From Camellia lanceoleosa (lineage: Eukaryota > Streptophyta > Magnoliopsida > Ericales > Theaceae): a stretch of 64,000 nt of DNA. Position 1 is the stretch's first letter; every line of letters begins with the position of its first letter. The position numbers and the translations under genes were made by a program. This document shows positions 11,831 through 23,360 of the stretch, piece after piece. Where the stretch lies: NCBI GenBank assembly GCA_025200525.1, contig CM045763.1, positions 152,650,246-152,714,245 of the forward strand, written 5' to 3'. Below the pieces are notes generated by a model. It did no database searches, was not told the origin of the DNA, and was given only the letters and a program-made list of their open reading frames with translations.

Positions 11831-12890
11831 TGAATTTGAGGGGGCAGATTCAACTTGAAGTATGGTAAAGACATGTTATTCGTGAAATTGAAATACAAAG
11901 CACTGCAACATAGTATAACTGAAGCGATTTGTGAAATTTACCAAAAGGATACGGGAAGGGATGCTCTTCGCACGCACCGAGTATTGCTCATAGAAGTCAT
12001 GGCCTGAGGTCAACTCGAAGGTCTACTTACGTTCCAAAGGTGCACTTTCTTGCACTACCTTGAGTAATGAAGGTGCCAAACTGTATAATTGACCCGAACA
12101 AAGGCGCATGAGGCGCATCGACCGCAAGGGAATGTTACCGGTATCAATTCTGACACTTTGGTGCCCCGCTCTTCTTTTTGCTTTACTTTCCTTTTTACTA
12201 GTAGTTTAAGCACATTGCACTGCCTCAGGCAGGTTTTACCTTTTTCAAAAGTGTGTATTTTTGTAAAACACATGAGGGAAATGAAACAACTATTTCGTTC
12301 AAAAGGTGTTGCACTTGTGCTTTCTATGCATCGCATCGTATGGTATCACATAACAATGTGAACGAGATTGAAATTGTGTTTGAAAGTTTAAGCAATTGCG
12401 TTGTAATAATCAGGTAGTGAACTGACTTACAACTCAATAAGCAAAACAAAGAAACTCGATAAACTAGCCAAGTGCGAATACAACTCGATAAGCAATACAA
12501 TGACTTAAAGAGAGTGAAATACAACTCGATGAGCAAATTTACAACAACTCAATAAGCAAATGGGCGTGACACCGCTAAAATCATCATCGGGGGGCATTGG
12601 AAGTGGTGCCAGTCCCCAAATTCTTAGCATTTTCAACATGTAAACAGCTCAGGGAGCAAGAGGGACTGCCACCAGCCAAAGGGGGAAAGTCATCGGCCTC
12701 AAGAAATGGCCACCGGCCAGCATCCTTGATCGATCGGCCAAAAGTGATGGTCGGTCGGCACTATATTTGACCGGCTGGCCACGAACGAAGGAATCACCAA
12801 AATGCTGACACTTGTCCTCCACTCAACCTTATCCCCTACAAAAGGCCTCAACTTCGTAGTTTTTCTCAGTTCCACACTGATTTTCTCCAA
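11831..12890. other. Non-coding spacer of the Tat element
   Basis: No recognisable gene. It includes a repeated phrase acaactcgataagcaa (about 12430-12560, four variants) and a CCGGCC/ATCGGCC-rich block at 12695-12785 that resembles blocks in this family's LTRs. It may hold the promoter of the antisense gene that starts at 12891, but no element is distinctive enough to name. Confidence 0.55.
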
Positions 12891-14177
12891 ATGGAAGAGT
12901 TTCTTGCCCAAAATCTCACAGCTTGGATTGCCAGCTAGGATGGCTCAGAAAAGCTGAATTTCCGGGGCTTTGACATAAATGCACTATTCACTCTGAGTCG
13001 TACCCCACTGAACTTTCCATTTCTTCATGCCGCGGTGTGGTTTTGGAACCCGGTAACACATGTCTTCAGCTTTGGCGACCAAGAAGTATGTCCTACCTTT
13101 GAAGATTTCCAAGCTCTGATGGAATCTGAACGCAACAAAGAAGTGCTTCCTCAGCTCCGTTTCGGCCACGCCCAAACCTTAGGGCGAATGTGTGGGTTGA
13201 TCATGCACGATGCTCGATCTCTGATTTGTGGCGGAATGCTGGATATTCCAAGTTTGATTTGCCGGTTTTATGATGTTGGTGACCGCAGCGACCAGCATTG
13301 GCAAGGCTTTCGGCGACATGCCCTTTGTTTATGCATGCTATCTCATTTTCTATTTGTCTCAGGCTCCAGGGGATCTAGCGTCCGGTTGATCGAGGTTGCC
13401 CAAGGCTTGAAGGAGGGAAAGAGTTGTGTCGCCATGATATTGGCTGAGACGTTGATGGGCTTGGACGCTTTTTATCGCCGAGAGACGACCAGATTTGCGG
13501 GGAGTCCACTGCTGCTGCAGGTAACATTTCCCATCCAATCTCACATATGTATTACTCACATCACTCAGTCCTCAGGCTCGATTTTTCTCACAAGATCCTT
13601 TTCTCACTTTTCCCTCATCGTACATCTCTCTATTCTTTATTCTCTCATTTTTCATCCCTTCACAGGTGTGGTTGATGGACAAATTGCAGGTTGTGGACTC
13701 TTGCCCAGCATATTCAGCTCGCGGTTACTTCTTCTGGCAATGCCTAGTCAATGCCCTTGACGAGGGATGGTGGTTCGATTGGATGTGTCACTTGTCTGCA
13801 GACCGTATTGCTTGGCGGTGCCCTTGGCTCAATCTACCGGCAATGAGTTACAGCATGACCTGTCAACCTGGTATTCAATTGATTGGCATGACACATTGTG
13901 TCTTCTACTTTCCATTTCGTATTCGGCACTAGTTCGGTCATGATCAGACCTGCCGCCAGAGGGGATAGAGTACCCGACTGCATTCCCGATCCGAGGCGCA
14001 CAGCTTGCCCGGTATGCTACAGCATGGGGGACGAGAGAACTCCTGGCCTCCGCTCCCACTTTCAGTTGCATTTTGTCTGATGACTGCATAGATTGGCTTA
14101 ACGAAGAGGCACAGATCGGGCCTAGCTTGGCATCAGAGGCTTCGACCACCTCCGGGAGGGGGCGCAGGAACGCCTGA
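12891..14177 (+). pseudogene. Plant mobile domain (PMD, aminotransferase-like) gene, antisense to the Tat element
   Basis: ATG at 12891 (MEEFLAQNLTAW) opens a frame broken by TAG at 12936-12938. The frame then continues through FNFPF-like sequence, AVWFWNPVTHVFSFGD and CPTFEDFQALMES to QHWQGFRRHALC. This resembles the plant mobile domain of MAIN-like and transposon-borne proteins: an N-terminal Trp-rich stretch, then a TFEDF 'gene by the fold' motif. A likely GT-AG intron spans about 13520-13665 (ctgcag/gtaaca ... ttcacag/gtgtgg). The next exon has MDKLQ, RGYFFWQCLVNALDEGWWFD and a stop near 13936. The frame runs on to WGTRELLASAPTF and TGA at 14175-14177. Transcription would run opposite to gag-pol. 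Its function is unknown, and two in-frame stops argue for a decayed copy. Confidence 0.75.
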
Positions 14178-14879
14178 CTCATCTATGCCCCGGATTTATT
14201 GCTTTATTAGTACTTTCAAGTTTTCTTTATGAATGTAATAAATAGCAACTTCAATTTGTATGCAAGAGCAGGAGAACTCTATATTGAAATCAATGAAATT
14301 GAAGGCTGTGATACTGAAAATTTTCCGCTTTGGTCTAAAAATGGTCTAAGTTGTAAAAAGATTAATTTAAGCAAAGTCAACTTTTATTAAAAATTTTCAA
14401 AACCATTTTCAATATGGATCAGAACTGGACATGCCTGAAATCTGTCACTGAGATGCACAACCCTGGAGTCCAGCAACTGGAAAATTGCCCCTAGTTTGAA
14501 TAGTACCGCGGTACTGCACAGCAACGAAAAGTTGCCCCTAGTCTGAATAGCACTGCATCGGAGATTACAAACGAACTCTTGAATGCTGAATAGACAGAGA
14601 TGACCGAGATGATCAAATGGACAAAATTGATCGGGGGGGAGATTATGGCTGAACTTCAGGATGAAGTTGCCTACGTATCCCAAAGATGGAAATCAAGCCT
14701 TACGTAGTTCAGGCTTGGGTTCACTCGAGTATTTTCACTCTCCTTTTGCGCTCTAACTTTTGCCAAGGCCGCCCTTAGCGGGTTTTCAACCTTGCGAGCT
14801 GAGTTTTTATATTTTCCAATTTTTTATGCTCTAACTTTTGCCTAGGTCGCCCTTTTGGGTTTTCGGCCTAGCGAGCCTC
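14178..14879. other. Spacer between PMD gene and integrase with short duplications
   Basis: No gene is evident. Two small direct duplications are visible: aaaattgcccctagtttgaata / aaaagttgcccctagtctgaata (about 14480 and 14527), and ctctaacttttgcc...ggttttc...gcgagc (14751 and 14829, ~78 bp apart). A perfect 12-base palindrome, GTACCGCGGTAC, lies at 14503-14514. Confidence 0.6.
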
Positions 14880-15980
14880 TCAGTGGTAATATTTCTTCAA
14901 TTTGTCCATGTTGATCGGTTGTGAAAATTCTAGGCCATCTAGATCCGTCAGAACCACAGCTCCACCCGACCAGATAGCTTTGATGATGTGGGGACCAGTC
15001 CAATTGGGTCTGAACTTGCCCCTAGGGTCGTGGATGGAAGCTCGGTTCTCCTTGAGTACCAGATCTCCTTCCTTCAAATTCATGGACTTAACCTTCTTGT
15101 TAAAAGCCCGGGCAATTCTACGCTGATAACCTTGAACATGATATAGTGCTTTCACTCTTCTTTTATCAAAGAGTATGAGTTCCTCAAATCTGTTCTACTG
15201 CCAATCTGCTTCGGCTATCTGACACTCAGCCAGTAATCGTAATGACGGAACCTCAATTTCAATAGGTAGAACGGCCTCCATCCCGTAAACCAACGAATAC
15301 GGAGTCGCCCCAGTAAAAGTTTTAATTGAAGTCTTGTAGCCCCACAGAGCAAATGGCAGCTTATCTGGCCAGTCCCGGTAGGTTTCCACCATTTTCTGCA
15401 AAATGTGTTTGATGTTCTTGTTGGTGGCCTCAATTGCTCCGTTGGTTTGCGGCCGATATGTGGACGTCTTATGAAAAGCCACGTTGTATTTCTCCAACAA
15501 ATCAATCACTTCCTTCTTGAAACGGGAACCGTTATCAGAAATTATCTCGTTCGGGACCCCATAGCGATAGATGATGTTGTTTCTGATGAACTTCGCGACA
15601 TGCGAAGCCTCCAACACCGCATAATATTAGGCCTCAACCCACTTCGTGAAATAATCTATTGCGACCAAGATGAACTCATGCCCATTCGACCCCTTTGGAG
15701 TGACAGCCCCTATCATGTCTATTCCCCAAACTGAAAATGGCCATGGCGAAGTTTTGTTGTACAGCTTCGACAGCGGGATGTTCATGCGGTTTGCATGGAT
15801 CTGACATTTGTGGCATCGCCGAAAGAAGCCGATACAATCTTCTTCCATGGTAGACCAGTAGTAACCCTGTCTAAGGATCTTCTGTGTAGCATCACCCCGT
15901 TCATATGTGCTCCACATTCTCCCCCATGGATGGCCTCCATCAGGCGCCTCGATTCTTCAGCTTCAACGCACAACTTATGC
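14880..15980 (-). pseudogene. pol: Integrase of the Tat element
   Basis: On the minus strand, the zinc-binding region has CHKCQIHANRM (about 15790-15830). The core follows: WGIDMIG (first Asp), IISDNGSRF (second Asp) and NGAIEATNKNIKH (Glu). After it come the YRTSIKTFTGATPYSLVYG-like block (here YKTSIKTFTGATPYSLVYG) and a C-terminal domain ending KLKKYYH at 14880. All catalytic residues of the D,D,E set are visible. Stops near 15627 and a break near 15190 interrupt it, and the N-terminal part shifts frame near 15900. It would have inserted the cDNA. It has no chromodomain, as expected for Tat. Confidence 0.9.
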
Positions 15981-16120
15981 ATTCCCAGATGACCTCTCTT
16001 ATACAGCTTACCCCCACAGATGATGAACTAAACGACCATTCTTCTGATTGCCCTCTTATCCTTAGCATTTGCCCCTGATGGATACACCTCCTTCTCCAGG
16101 AAGTTCCAAACATTGTAATA

Positions 16121-16612
16121 CTAGGGGTTCTCGTCCTGAACCTCATCTATAGCAGCAATCGACTCGTAGGCTGGCGTAAATTTCTGGTCAATAATGACTG
16201 GACGCATCCGGACCCCAAACGAGATGTCTATCATGGAAGATAGAGTTGCTAGTGAATATGCGAACCTGTTGTTTTCTCTTACTAGATGAGCAAAGTTCAG
16301 CTTCTCAAATCGAGGAATTAACAAATCCAAGGCCTGGTGATACATTATCATCTTTTCTTCTTTGACTTTCCAATCTCCCTTTGCTTGAGACACAACAAGG
16401 TTCGAGTCCCCGATGATGTCCAACCGTTTTGCCCTAGTTCCAAGGCTGCTTCCAAACCGGCAATGCATACCTTATATTCTGCTTCGTTGTTCGAGACTTT
16501 GAATTGGAGTTTGAAGGCTAGAGGGATACGAGAATTGTCGGGTGCTATCAGCAACACCCCTATCCCATACCTGTACTGATTTGACGCTCAGTCAAAGTAC
16601 ATCGTCCAAAAC
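16121..16612 (-). pseudogene. pol: Second (archaeal-type) RNase H of the Tat element
   Basis: Downstream of RT-RH, the minus strand encodes MYFD, GIGVLLIAPDN, KVSNNEAEYKVCIAGLEAAL, DIIGDSNLVVSQAKGDWKVK and ENNRFAYSLATL. The MYFD, NNEAEY and GDSNLV motifs carry the first three acidic residues expected of a ribonuclease H fold. Together with the RNase H at 16613-17103 this makes a dual-RNase-H polyprotein, characteristic of Tat elements and absent from chromoviruses. One stop directly follows MYFD (near 16580) and a frameshift lies near 16450. Confidence 0.87.
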
Positions 16613-17103
16613 TCGTCGTCGATGTGCAAAATGGCTTCATCTGGGAATAAGTACTCAACTGCTTCACCCCCTTCCACTGGATGATCGGCTAAGAATTCTG
16701 CTACTGCTCTTCCCTTGACTGACTTGCGTGTCACATATTTCAGGTCGAATTCGGAGAGCAACAGCAACCAACGAGCTAGCCTACCCGTAAGTGCTGGTTT
16801 CTCGAAAAGATATTTGATGGGATCCAGTCATGAAATCAACATTACGGAGTCAGCTAACAGGTAGTGCCGCAGCTTCCTGGTAGCCCATACCGAGGCTAAG
16901 CAAGCCTCCTCCAACGGTGTGTAGCGAGTCTCATACTCTAGCATCTTCTCACTCAGATAGTAGATGGCTCTCTCCACTTTGTCCTTGGATTCTTGTGCGA
17001 GCATACAGCCCATTGTAGTCTCAGTCACTGAAAGGTACAATATCAACGGTTTCCCCGGCTCTGGTGGTGACAAAACGGGCGGGTTCTGTAAGTATTCCTT
17101 GAT
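16613..17103 (-). pseudogene. pol: First RNase H and connection of the Tat element
   Basis: The minus strand reads PGKPLILYLSVTETTMGCML, AIYYLSEKMLEYETRYTPLE and WATRKLRHYLLADSVMLIS, followed by a stop at 16828-16830 and then LDPIKYLFEKPALTGRLARW and ADHPVEGG. YLSVTE replaces the usual YLxVSD/YxDAS motif, so the first acidic residue may be changed, as is common in the first RNase H of Tat elements that carry a second one. Stops lie at 16828 and at the junction with RT near 17101. Confidence 0.85.
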
Positions 17104-18267
17104 CTATTCAAAAGCGGCTTGGCATTGGCCGTCCCATTGGAACTTCGTTCTTTTCTTTAGGAGACCAAAAAGTGGTTCACAAGTCAAGGTTAATTTTGAG
17201 ATAAACCGTCTTATGAATTGCACTTTACCCAGAAAGCCTCGCACATCCTTTTCAGTCCTTGGTGGTGGCATTTCTAAGATGGCCTCGATTTTGGAAGGGT
17301 CGACTTCGATGCCCCTTTGTGTAATCAAAAACCCCAGCATTTTTCCCGCTGTAACACCAAATGTACACTTTTGAGGATTCAGCCGCAACCGAAATTCTCT
17401 GATCCTTTGAAAGAACTTTTGCAAGGCGGTGTAGTGGCCCTCTCTTTCTTTGGACTTGACAATCATGTCGTCCACGTACACCTCAACCTCCTTGTGGATC
17501 ATGTCATGCAATATCGTGGTCGCGACCCGTTGATATGTACCTCCAGCGTTCTTTAACCCAAACGACATCACTCTGTAGCAGTAGGTCCCCCACGGGGTGG
17601 TGAATGTAGTCTTCTCCTGGTCTTCGGGTGCCATCACTATCTGATTGTATCCTGAGATGCCATCCATAAATGAAAGTAAAGCATGCCCCGCTGTGAAATC
17701 CACCAGCTCATCAATATGTGGCAAGGAAAAGTCGTCCTTCGAACTAGCTTTGTTCAAATCCCTGAAATCCACGCATACTCTGATCCTGCCATCCTTCTTC
17801 AGTACTGAAACAATGTTGGCCAGCCAAGTTAGGTATTCGGATACCATCAAGAACCCTACGTCTATTTGTTTGGTGACCTCTTCCTTAATCTTGATGGCCC
17901 AGTCAGGACGGATTCTTCTGAGTTTTTGTTTGATGGGTCGGGCCTCGGGGTCAAGAGGGATCCGGTGCTATACAATCTCAGGATCGATCCCAGGCATGTT
18001 CTCGTAGGACCACACGAAAATATCTTTGAAATCTTTTAATAAAGCGACTAAGCGCTCGCGTTCCTCCGAAGACAACGTGGACCTGATCTGGACCAGCCGC
18101 GGGTCCTTCTCAGTACCAATATTCATAGTAGTGATTTCATCCACTAAGGGTTTAACAAATCTTTCCTGCTCTTGATCAATTAATCGTTGCAAAACCGGAG
18201 GAATTTCTTCCTCGTCGTTTTTGTCAAAATTTTGAAAGTCCTGATTCAAGCAATAAATCAAAGGCAT
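17104..18267 (-). pseudogene. pol: Reverse transcriptase of the Tat element
   Basis: Minus-strand frame with VVSVLKKDGRIRVCVDFRDL-like sequence, SLPHIDELVDFTAGH, FMDGISGYNQI, MSFGLKNAGGTYQR, the catalytic box VYVDDMIVKS (about 17455-17485), PQKCTFGVTAGKMLGF and EKDVRGFLGKVQFIRRFISK. Upstream, 17968-18267 encodes the pre-RT linker (VQIRSTLSSEERERLVALLK, FKDIFVWSYENMPGID). A stop near 17968 separates the two. The frame differs from that of protease, so a frameshift (natural or decayed) lies between 18267 and 18525. VDDM rather than VDDI distinguishes it from the chromoviruses at the window ends. Confidence 0.93.
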
Positions 18268-18524
18268 AGAAAACTACTCAAAAACCACATCCACATCATT
18301 CTCATGGGTACTTCCAAACCGTCCGATTCTTCTGTTACAACAGACTCAAAAGAGAAAGAAAAAGATGACCTAGACAGGACTGTGGCATCCGGGTTATCAC
18401 CCCTAGGAATACCGGACTCAGACTCAATCGAGCTGGAACCTGATTCCGACTCACAAGACTCGGTGGAATCAGATTCCGGCTCACTACCTGTCCCGATGTT
18501 GCTTGACAAAAATCCCTCTTCATA

Positions 18525-19862
18525 CTACCAAATGAGAGAGGGTGCGATGGATGCATCCAAAATGTTTGTTGATAGGCCCGCAGCCGTTTCATTCCCAATC
18601 ATGGACACCGAGAAGTTATCCCCCAAGCACTTCTGATCGATCGGAGGATCTGAAAGTAGACATGCCAGTGCTACCCCTATTTCAACTTCAGTGTCCTCAT
18701 ATTCCATCTTCTTGTTCTTCTCAACCTCAGCCAATGGGTCTGTCTGCTCTTCGGCATCGTCATCCCTGGATAATTGTAGATCAAAGAAGATTTCAAACCC
18801 TGGAACACGTTTCCTCTCCACATTCAGCCACGGCTCTAGAAAACCACAGAATGGAAAGTTCTCCCCCTCCCGGACGAAGCGTTCGTTTAGGGTACCCTGA
18901 ATGGGCTGGTGCATTAATTCAAAAGGCTTGCCTGCCTGCTTTGCTCTGGCCCTTCCGGCCATCTCCTTACCTTTCCTTACCCAATCCTCTTTGGTGGGCA
19001 GATAACCCAAACCAAAGGTATGCGGGTTGTGTGGCACTTCGGCCAATGTTGCAACGCCCTTCCGGGCGCTTTTTCCCAATCCCATCCCAGGGATGTGCCG
19101 AAGTTTGTTCATGAGATACATTGACTGTGCACTGACATACAACCCCTCGTTTACAGCCATGATGTTTTGAACGACCTGGGCCTCGGCCAAGGTAAATTCT
19201 GATAAGAAGACATCTTCAGTACCGTGTTCGATTTCCAAAACCGGTGTGGACACCTCTGGTGGTGGATGGATCAATGAATTCCACAAAACTATAGCCACCC
19301 CTTTCCCGTAGGGGTACTTCAATACTTGGTGCAAGGTGGAAGAAACTACCTTTACCTGGTCCAACCACGGTCGCCCCAAAAGTAGGTTAAAGGTTGCGGG
19401 AACGTCCAAGACATGGAAATCAATCTCGTGCTGTCCTGGACCAACTTGGGTCTGAATTTTAACAGTCCCCATCACCTCCCTGCTTGTGTTATCATAAGCT
19501 CGAATTACCTGGGCAGTTGGCACGAAGTCCGCGGGCTTCAACCCAATTGCATATGCCGTCCTTAACGGGCACACATTAATAGCAGATCCCGTGTCGACAA
19601 GAACCACTGTTACCCATTTGCCTCTACATTCTACAGAGATGTAGAGAGGTTTGTTGTGATTTATGCCCTCAGGCGGTAGTTCTTTGTCGGAAAAGGTCAA
19701 CGTCGGGGAACCTCCTCCCGGAAAAACCAATCCAACTAGCTGCTCCGGCGTGGTGTCTATCGAGAGTTTGGCTTTGTCCATAGCTGAGAGGACGGCCTGT
19801 CTATGTACTGGAGAAGCCATAAGCAGTCCCCAGATGGAGATGTCTGCTTGTATGTTTTTCAA
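18525..19862 (-). pseudogene. pol: Aspartic protease with G-patch region (Tat element)
   Basis: A 445-codon minus-strand stretch. Protease motifs: VVLVDTGSAINVCPL (catalytic Asp near residue 92) and NLLLGRPWLDQVK. About 130 residues later comes a glycine-rich block, NKLRHIPGMGLGKSARKG, resembling a G-patch (RNA-binding) domain, which some plant Ty3/gypsy polyproteins carry after protease. It lies in the same frame as gag upstream. A stop at about 19863 separates it from the preceding part. Protease would cut the polyprotein. The G-patch role is not known. Confidence 0.85.
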
Positions 19863-20576
19863 CTATCTCAGGACGGCCTCATCTTCGAGTTGCTTTTCTT
19901 TCTGCTTCTCTGCTTCCCTGTCTTTCCCAGACGCCTCTGGTTGATCTAGGTATGGAGGCTTAAAATACCGTCCGCTTCTAGTCATGTGATCGACTTCGCC
20001 GATATACCAGGTATCATCTGGTTGGTTACTTCCCCAATCCTCGTCCGTGTGGGCAAGACATAGATCATCGTCCTCCCACCACAATCCATCGGCTGCCGAC
20101 AGACACCTGTCTGGCTCCGGTACGACCGTTCTCGTGCTCGCAGTCCCCCCCATCCATATGTTCGCAGCACTCTCTGTCTCTGTGCACATAGCAGTTTCAG
20201 TCCCCACGTGGGCCTTAGCTTTCCTGATTCTCTCAGAATCCTCAAACCTTTCCTGTTCCAACTGTGTCAGTACAACTATCTATTCAACGATCCCTGTATT
20301 CAAAATGCCCCAATCTTGAACAAAATTCTTGATACCGGCGCTCTCCGACAATGTATCTTGATTTTCGGCCCTTCCGGCCACAGCTGTTATTGCCCCTGTC
20401 GGGTCCTGTTCCAACTGAGATTCTTCAATAACATCTGGTAGGTCATCAAGCCATCCGGTAACTTCCACTGATTCCTCAAAATCTGACCAGTTGACGGCCA
20501 CGTCCCCTGGGCCTTGTTCGTTGAAGAATTGGAAGTTAGCAAAGTCTCCTTCCATAGCCGCTAAGTCTTCGGACCT
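19863..20576 (-). pseudogene. Acidic linker of the Tat polyprotein
   Basis: Same frame as gag and protease, with stops near 20280 and 20577. It is rich in Asp and Glu (for example VNWSDFEESVEVTGWLDDLP and GLWWEDDDLCLAHTDEDWG) and has no domain I recognise. Its ending is lysine/glutamate-rich (REAEKQKEKQLEDEAV). I take it as the spacer between nucleocapsid and protease. Confidence 0.7.
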
Positions 20577-22541
20577 CTAATCCAACCCATCACCCTGTAT
20601 TACACAAAGTTCGGCTCTTCCTAGTAACTCTTCACTTGATCTACACTGGTCTGCCGATAAAATGTAGTCACTTAGACTGTACACTTTCCCGGTAAAAATC
20701 GCAGACTCCTCAGATTCTGTCCGAACCATCTCATGTTCCCCAGAAAACTCCCCTGTTCTGTCTTCGACAATCACCACCATTGGTTTGGGTTGGGTTCTGG
20801 AGATGTCCATCATGCATAGGTCGGTGTAGTCAGGAAGGAGTATCTTTGGCTTAGGTAGGTGTGAAGAAGTGATATATATGCTAGGATCGTAAGACACGAC
20901 CCCAGTCTGGATGAAGTTGATTCTTTTAGGAGGTGGAGCTTGGTGGTGCGGAGGGAGAGGATTTGTTGTGACATTAGGTTTTTCGGGAGGCACAATCACC
21001 CTATTATCGATGAGATCTTGAATCTCATGACGTAATCGGTAGCATTGGTCGATATCGTGACCGTGCTGTTGGTGGAATGTGCAATATTTGGTTGGGTTGT
21101 GGGTAGGGGGAAGTTTTTCCTGCAATGGCCTTGGCTCCAGGGGCTTCAAGCGCCCTTTCCTGATTAAAACCCCTAGACCTTTGGACAAGGGCATATATAG
21201 TGGAGCGAAGGTTCTTTGGTTTTTGGGTTGATATCTAGCTGTTTCTGTATTACTTCCGGACGCACTGGAGAAAGGCGTAGCTGCCATAGGTCTTGGAAGG
21301 GGAGGGGGAATGGTGGTGACCATGCTCACTTCTAAGGCTCTTGCAGTTGTAACGCCACTCGGGCCTGCATTGGTGTTGCGATTGAAAGTTCTTCTGGGTT
21401 GCTCCCGATCATTATCGATTAAGCCTTGCTTCAAGGCATCCTCAATTTGTACTCCCATCTCATGCAGATCTGAAAAGGTAGGGAAGGGGAGCACAATCAT
21501 CTTTTGCATCAGCTTAGGCTGGAGGTTGCGCACAACCATCCGTATTTGATCCTTATCTATTGGCCTAATGGTCATCATCGAGGCCTTTGCCCTCCATCGG
21601 GTCACAAATTCTGAGAAGCTCTCCTTAGCCTCTTATCTCGTCATCTCAAGATCACGGGTCGTAATCTCGATTTGTGTGTTATACGAATATTGTAAAACGA
21701 AGGCCTCGGTCATCTCATCCTAGCTTCTCTTAATGTCATCCTCCAGTTTTGCGTACCAGATGGTCGCCACACCTGACAGGGTTCGGTCAAACAGAGACAG
21801 CTTCTGTCGTCTGGTGAGGCCCATCGGCCTTAAGATATCTGAAAACAATCTCAGGTGCACCATGGGGTCCCCGGACCTATCAAACCGGTCAATTTGTGGC
21901 ATCTTGAACCGATCTGGCAGCGTCACAGCTGCGTCCGTATATCCATCCTCAATGTCAGGAATGGACTTGACTCCTTGGGATTTCTTAAACATCTTTTCCA
22001 GTTTATTCAGCTTCAACGCTGTAGGGTCTGCTTCAAACTCAAAGGGAGAGTCCGGTACATTGATAAGCGTGGGTGCCTTGGATAGTTGCGGTAGAATCGG
22101 GGGCGGAGCTGGCCCCGTTGGAAGGTCTGTATCCTCTTGGTCATTTTGAACATTGGGTGTCTCCTCGAGTATCGGAACCCTTGGTGGGGGAGGAGCTTGA
22201 TGCGAAGCAGACGCCCCAGTTTGCTACTGTAACCTCACGATTAACTCTTCTTGTTCATTCATAATCGTGGCCTGCTGTTTGGCGAACTCTGCCTGTCGGA
22301 CAGCATCTTGCTGCATCATTTTCATACTCTCTTGGAGTTGGCGCACCATCTCCTCTAAGCTGGCCATACTGTTCTGATCTGATTGAATTACTGGTATATA
22401 TTCCCTCTCTGTAGGTGAAATAGGACCCTGATCCCTACTATACTCAGGTGGGGTAGATAAGGCCCTCTGAACTGACTGCTGAACTGATGTCCTTTGCCTA
22501 ACTGCCCTCCGTCTAGTAACCGAGGGTAGAGAGTGGTACAC
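20577..22541 (-). pseudogene. gag: Gag of the Tat element
   Basis: One frame on the minus strand with stops near 22224, 21720 and 21631. The N-terminal part is glutamine-rich, with a predicted coiled coil (MASLEEMVRQLQESMKMMQQ). The capsid-like part has RFKMPQIDRFDRSGDPMVHL, GLTRRQKLSLFDRTLSGVAT and WYAKLEDD. Further on is RTFNRN and then a nucleocapsid-like CTFHQQHGHDIDQCYRLRHE, the C-x-x-H/G-H-x4-C type knuckle seen in Tat gags. It would form the virus-like particle that packages the RNA. The stops make it a pseudogene. Confidence 0.88.
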
Positions 22542-23335
22542 TGGTTGTCCGTCTACCAGATCCTCAGATCGATGGAGTCGACGACCTCTAGTCCAGAGTG
22601 CTTGGGGAATATCTACTGGGTTGGAAGCAATCGTGCTAAACTACCTAGCAAAAAGATAAATAAAGCAATAAATAACCAGACAATCGGACAGCATAACGGC
22701 GTAAAATAAATACACACAACACACAGTCGGGTATTATAACACACGGTTGGTAAGCTGAATACACTGTTTCTCAATACTGATTATTGCTCCCAAATCACTA
22801 TTCCCAAAACTGAACCTAATACCCGCAGATAACTGATTTCTCAAAAACTGAACTGGCACCTGCAGGCCTGATGCCCGAACTTGCGAACTGATATGTGCAT
22901 TCCCTGTAGAGGCCAACTCTAAAGCACATAGCAGATAAGTGAGAGCCAAAACACCCCTATGTTGGGGTAGGGTTTCCCTGTCCTATTTTGTCAGGAGCTA
23001 GGGTTTCACTACACACGCAGCAGTTTCAAACAACCTAACATCGGGTAAGCAACCTATCCTAGTTTGGAATGGTCACTATGGATTCCGAATATGCACTAGG
23101 TCGAATGATCAAAAAGGGTGCCCCTGGTAAAAACCGGGGTTTTTGTTCCCATACTGGTAGAGCCCGCAACCGGTCAGCTTTATGGTCATGTCTTGACAAG
23201 ACGAGCCTCCGGCAAACCGTTTAGGAATAGCAGATGGCAAACACGGTGTCCTAGGCGCAACAATGCACATGCAATGCAAAGAAACACATAAGTGTAGTCA
23301 AAACAAGATGTCACGTGTTTGAGTCAAGCTCTCTA
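22542..23335 (-). other. 5' leader between primer site and gag (Tat element)
   Basis: Non-coding as far as I can see. It would hold the untranslated leader and packaging region. The strand's first likely gag codons lie near 22620-22540. No repeat or further gene was recognised. Confidence 0.6.
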
Positions 23336-23355
23336 TCTCCCCAGCAGAGTCGCTA
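23336..23355 (-). other. Primer-binding site of the Tat element
   Basis: On the minus strand, five bases after the LTR end (…GTCTACA), the sequence reads TAGCGACTCTGCTGGGGAGA. It resembles the GGCGACTCTGCTGGGGA-type primer sites reported for the Tat/Ogre lineage. The primer tRNA is probably tRNA-Arg, which is inferred, not checked. Confidence 0.7.
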
Positions 23356-23360
23356 GAAAC

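Noticed and set aside
10794..11898. Three overlapping long minus-strand ORFs (285-346 codons)
   Set aside because: They only trace the ~60-bp tandem array, which stays open in several frames. Repeated peptide units come from DNA repetition; no conserved start or function is visible.
13829..14182. 117-codon minus-strand ORF
   Set aside because: It is the complement of the plant-mobile-domain gene, whose motifs are on the plus strand.
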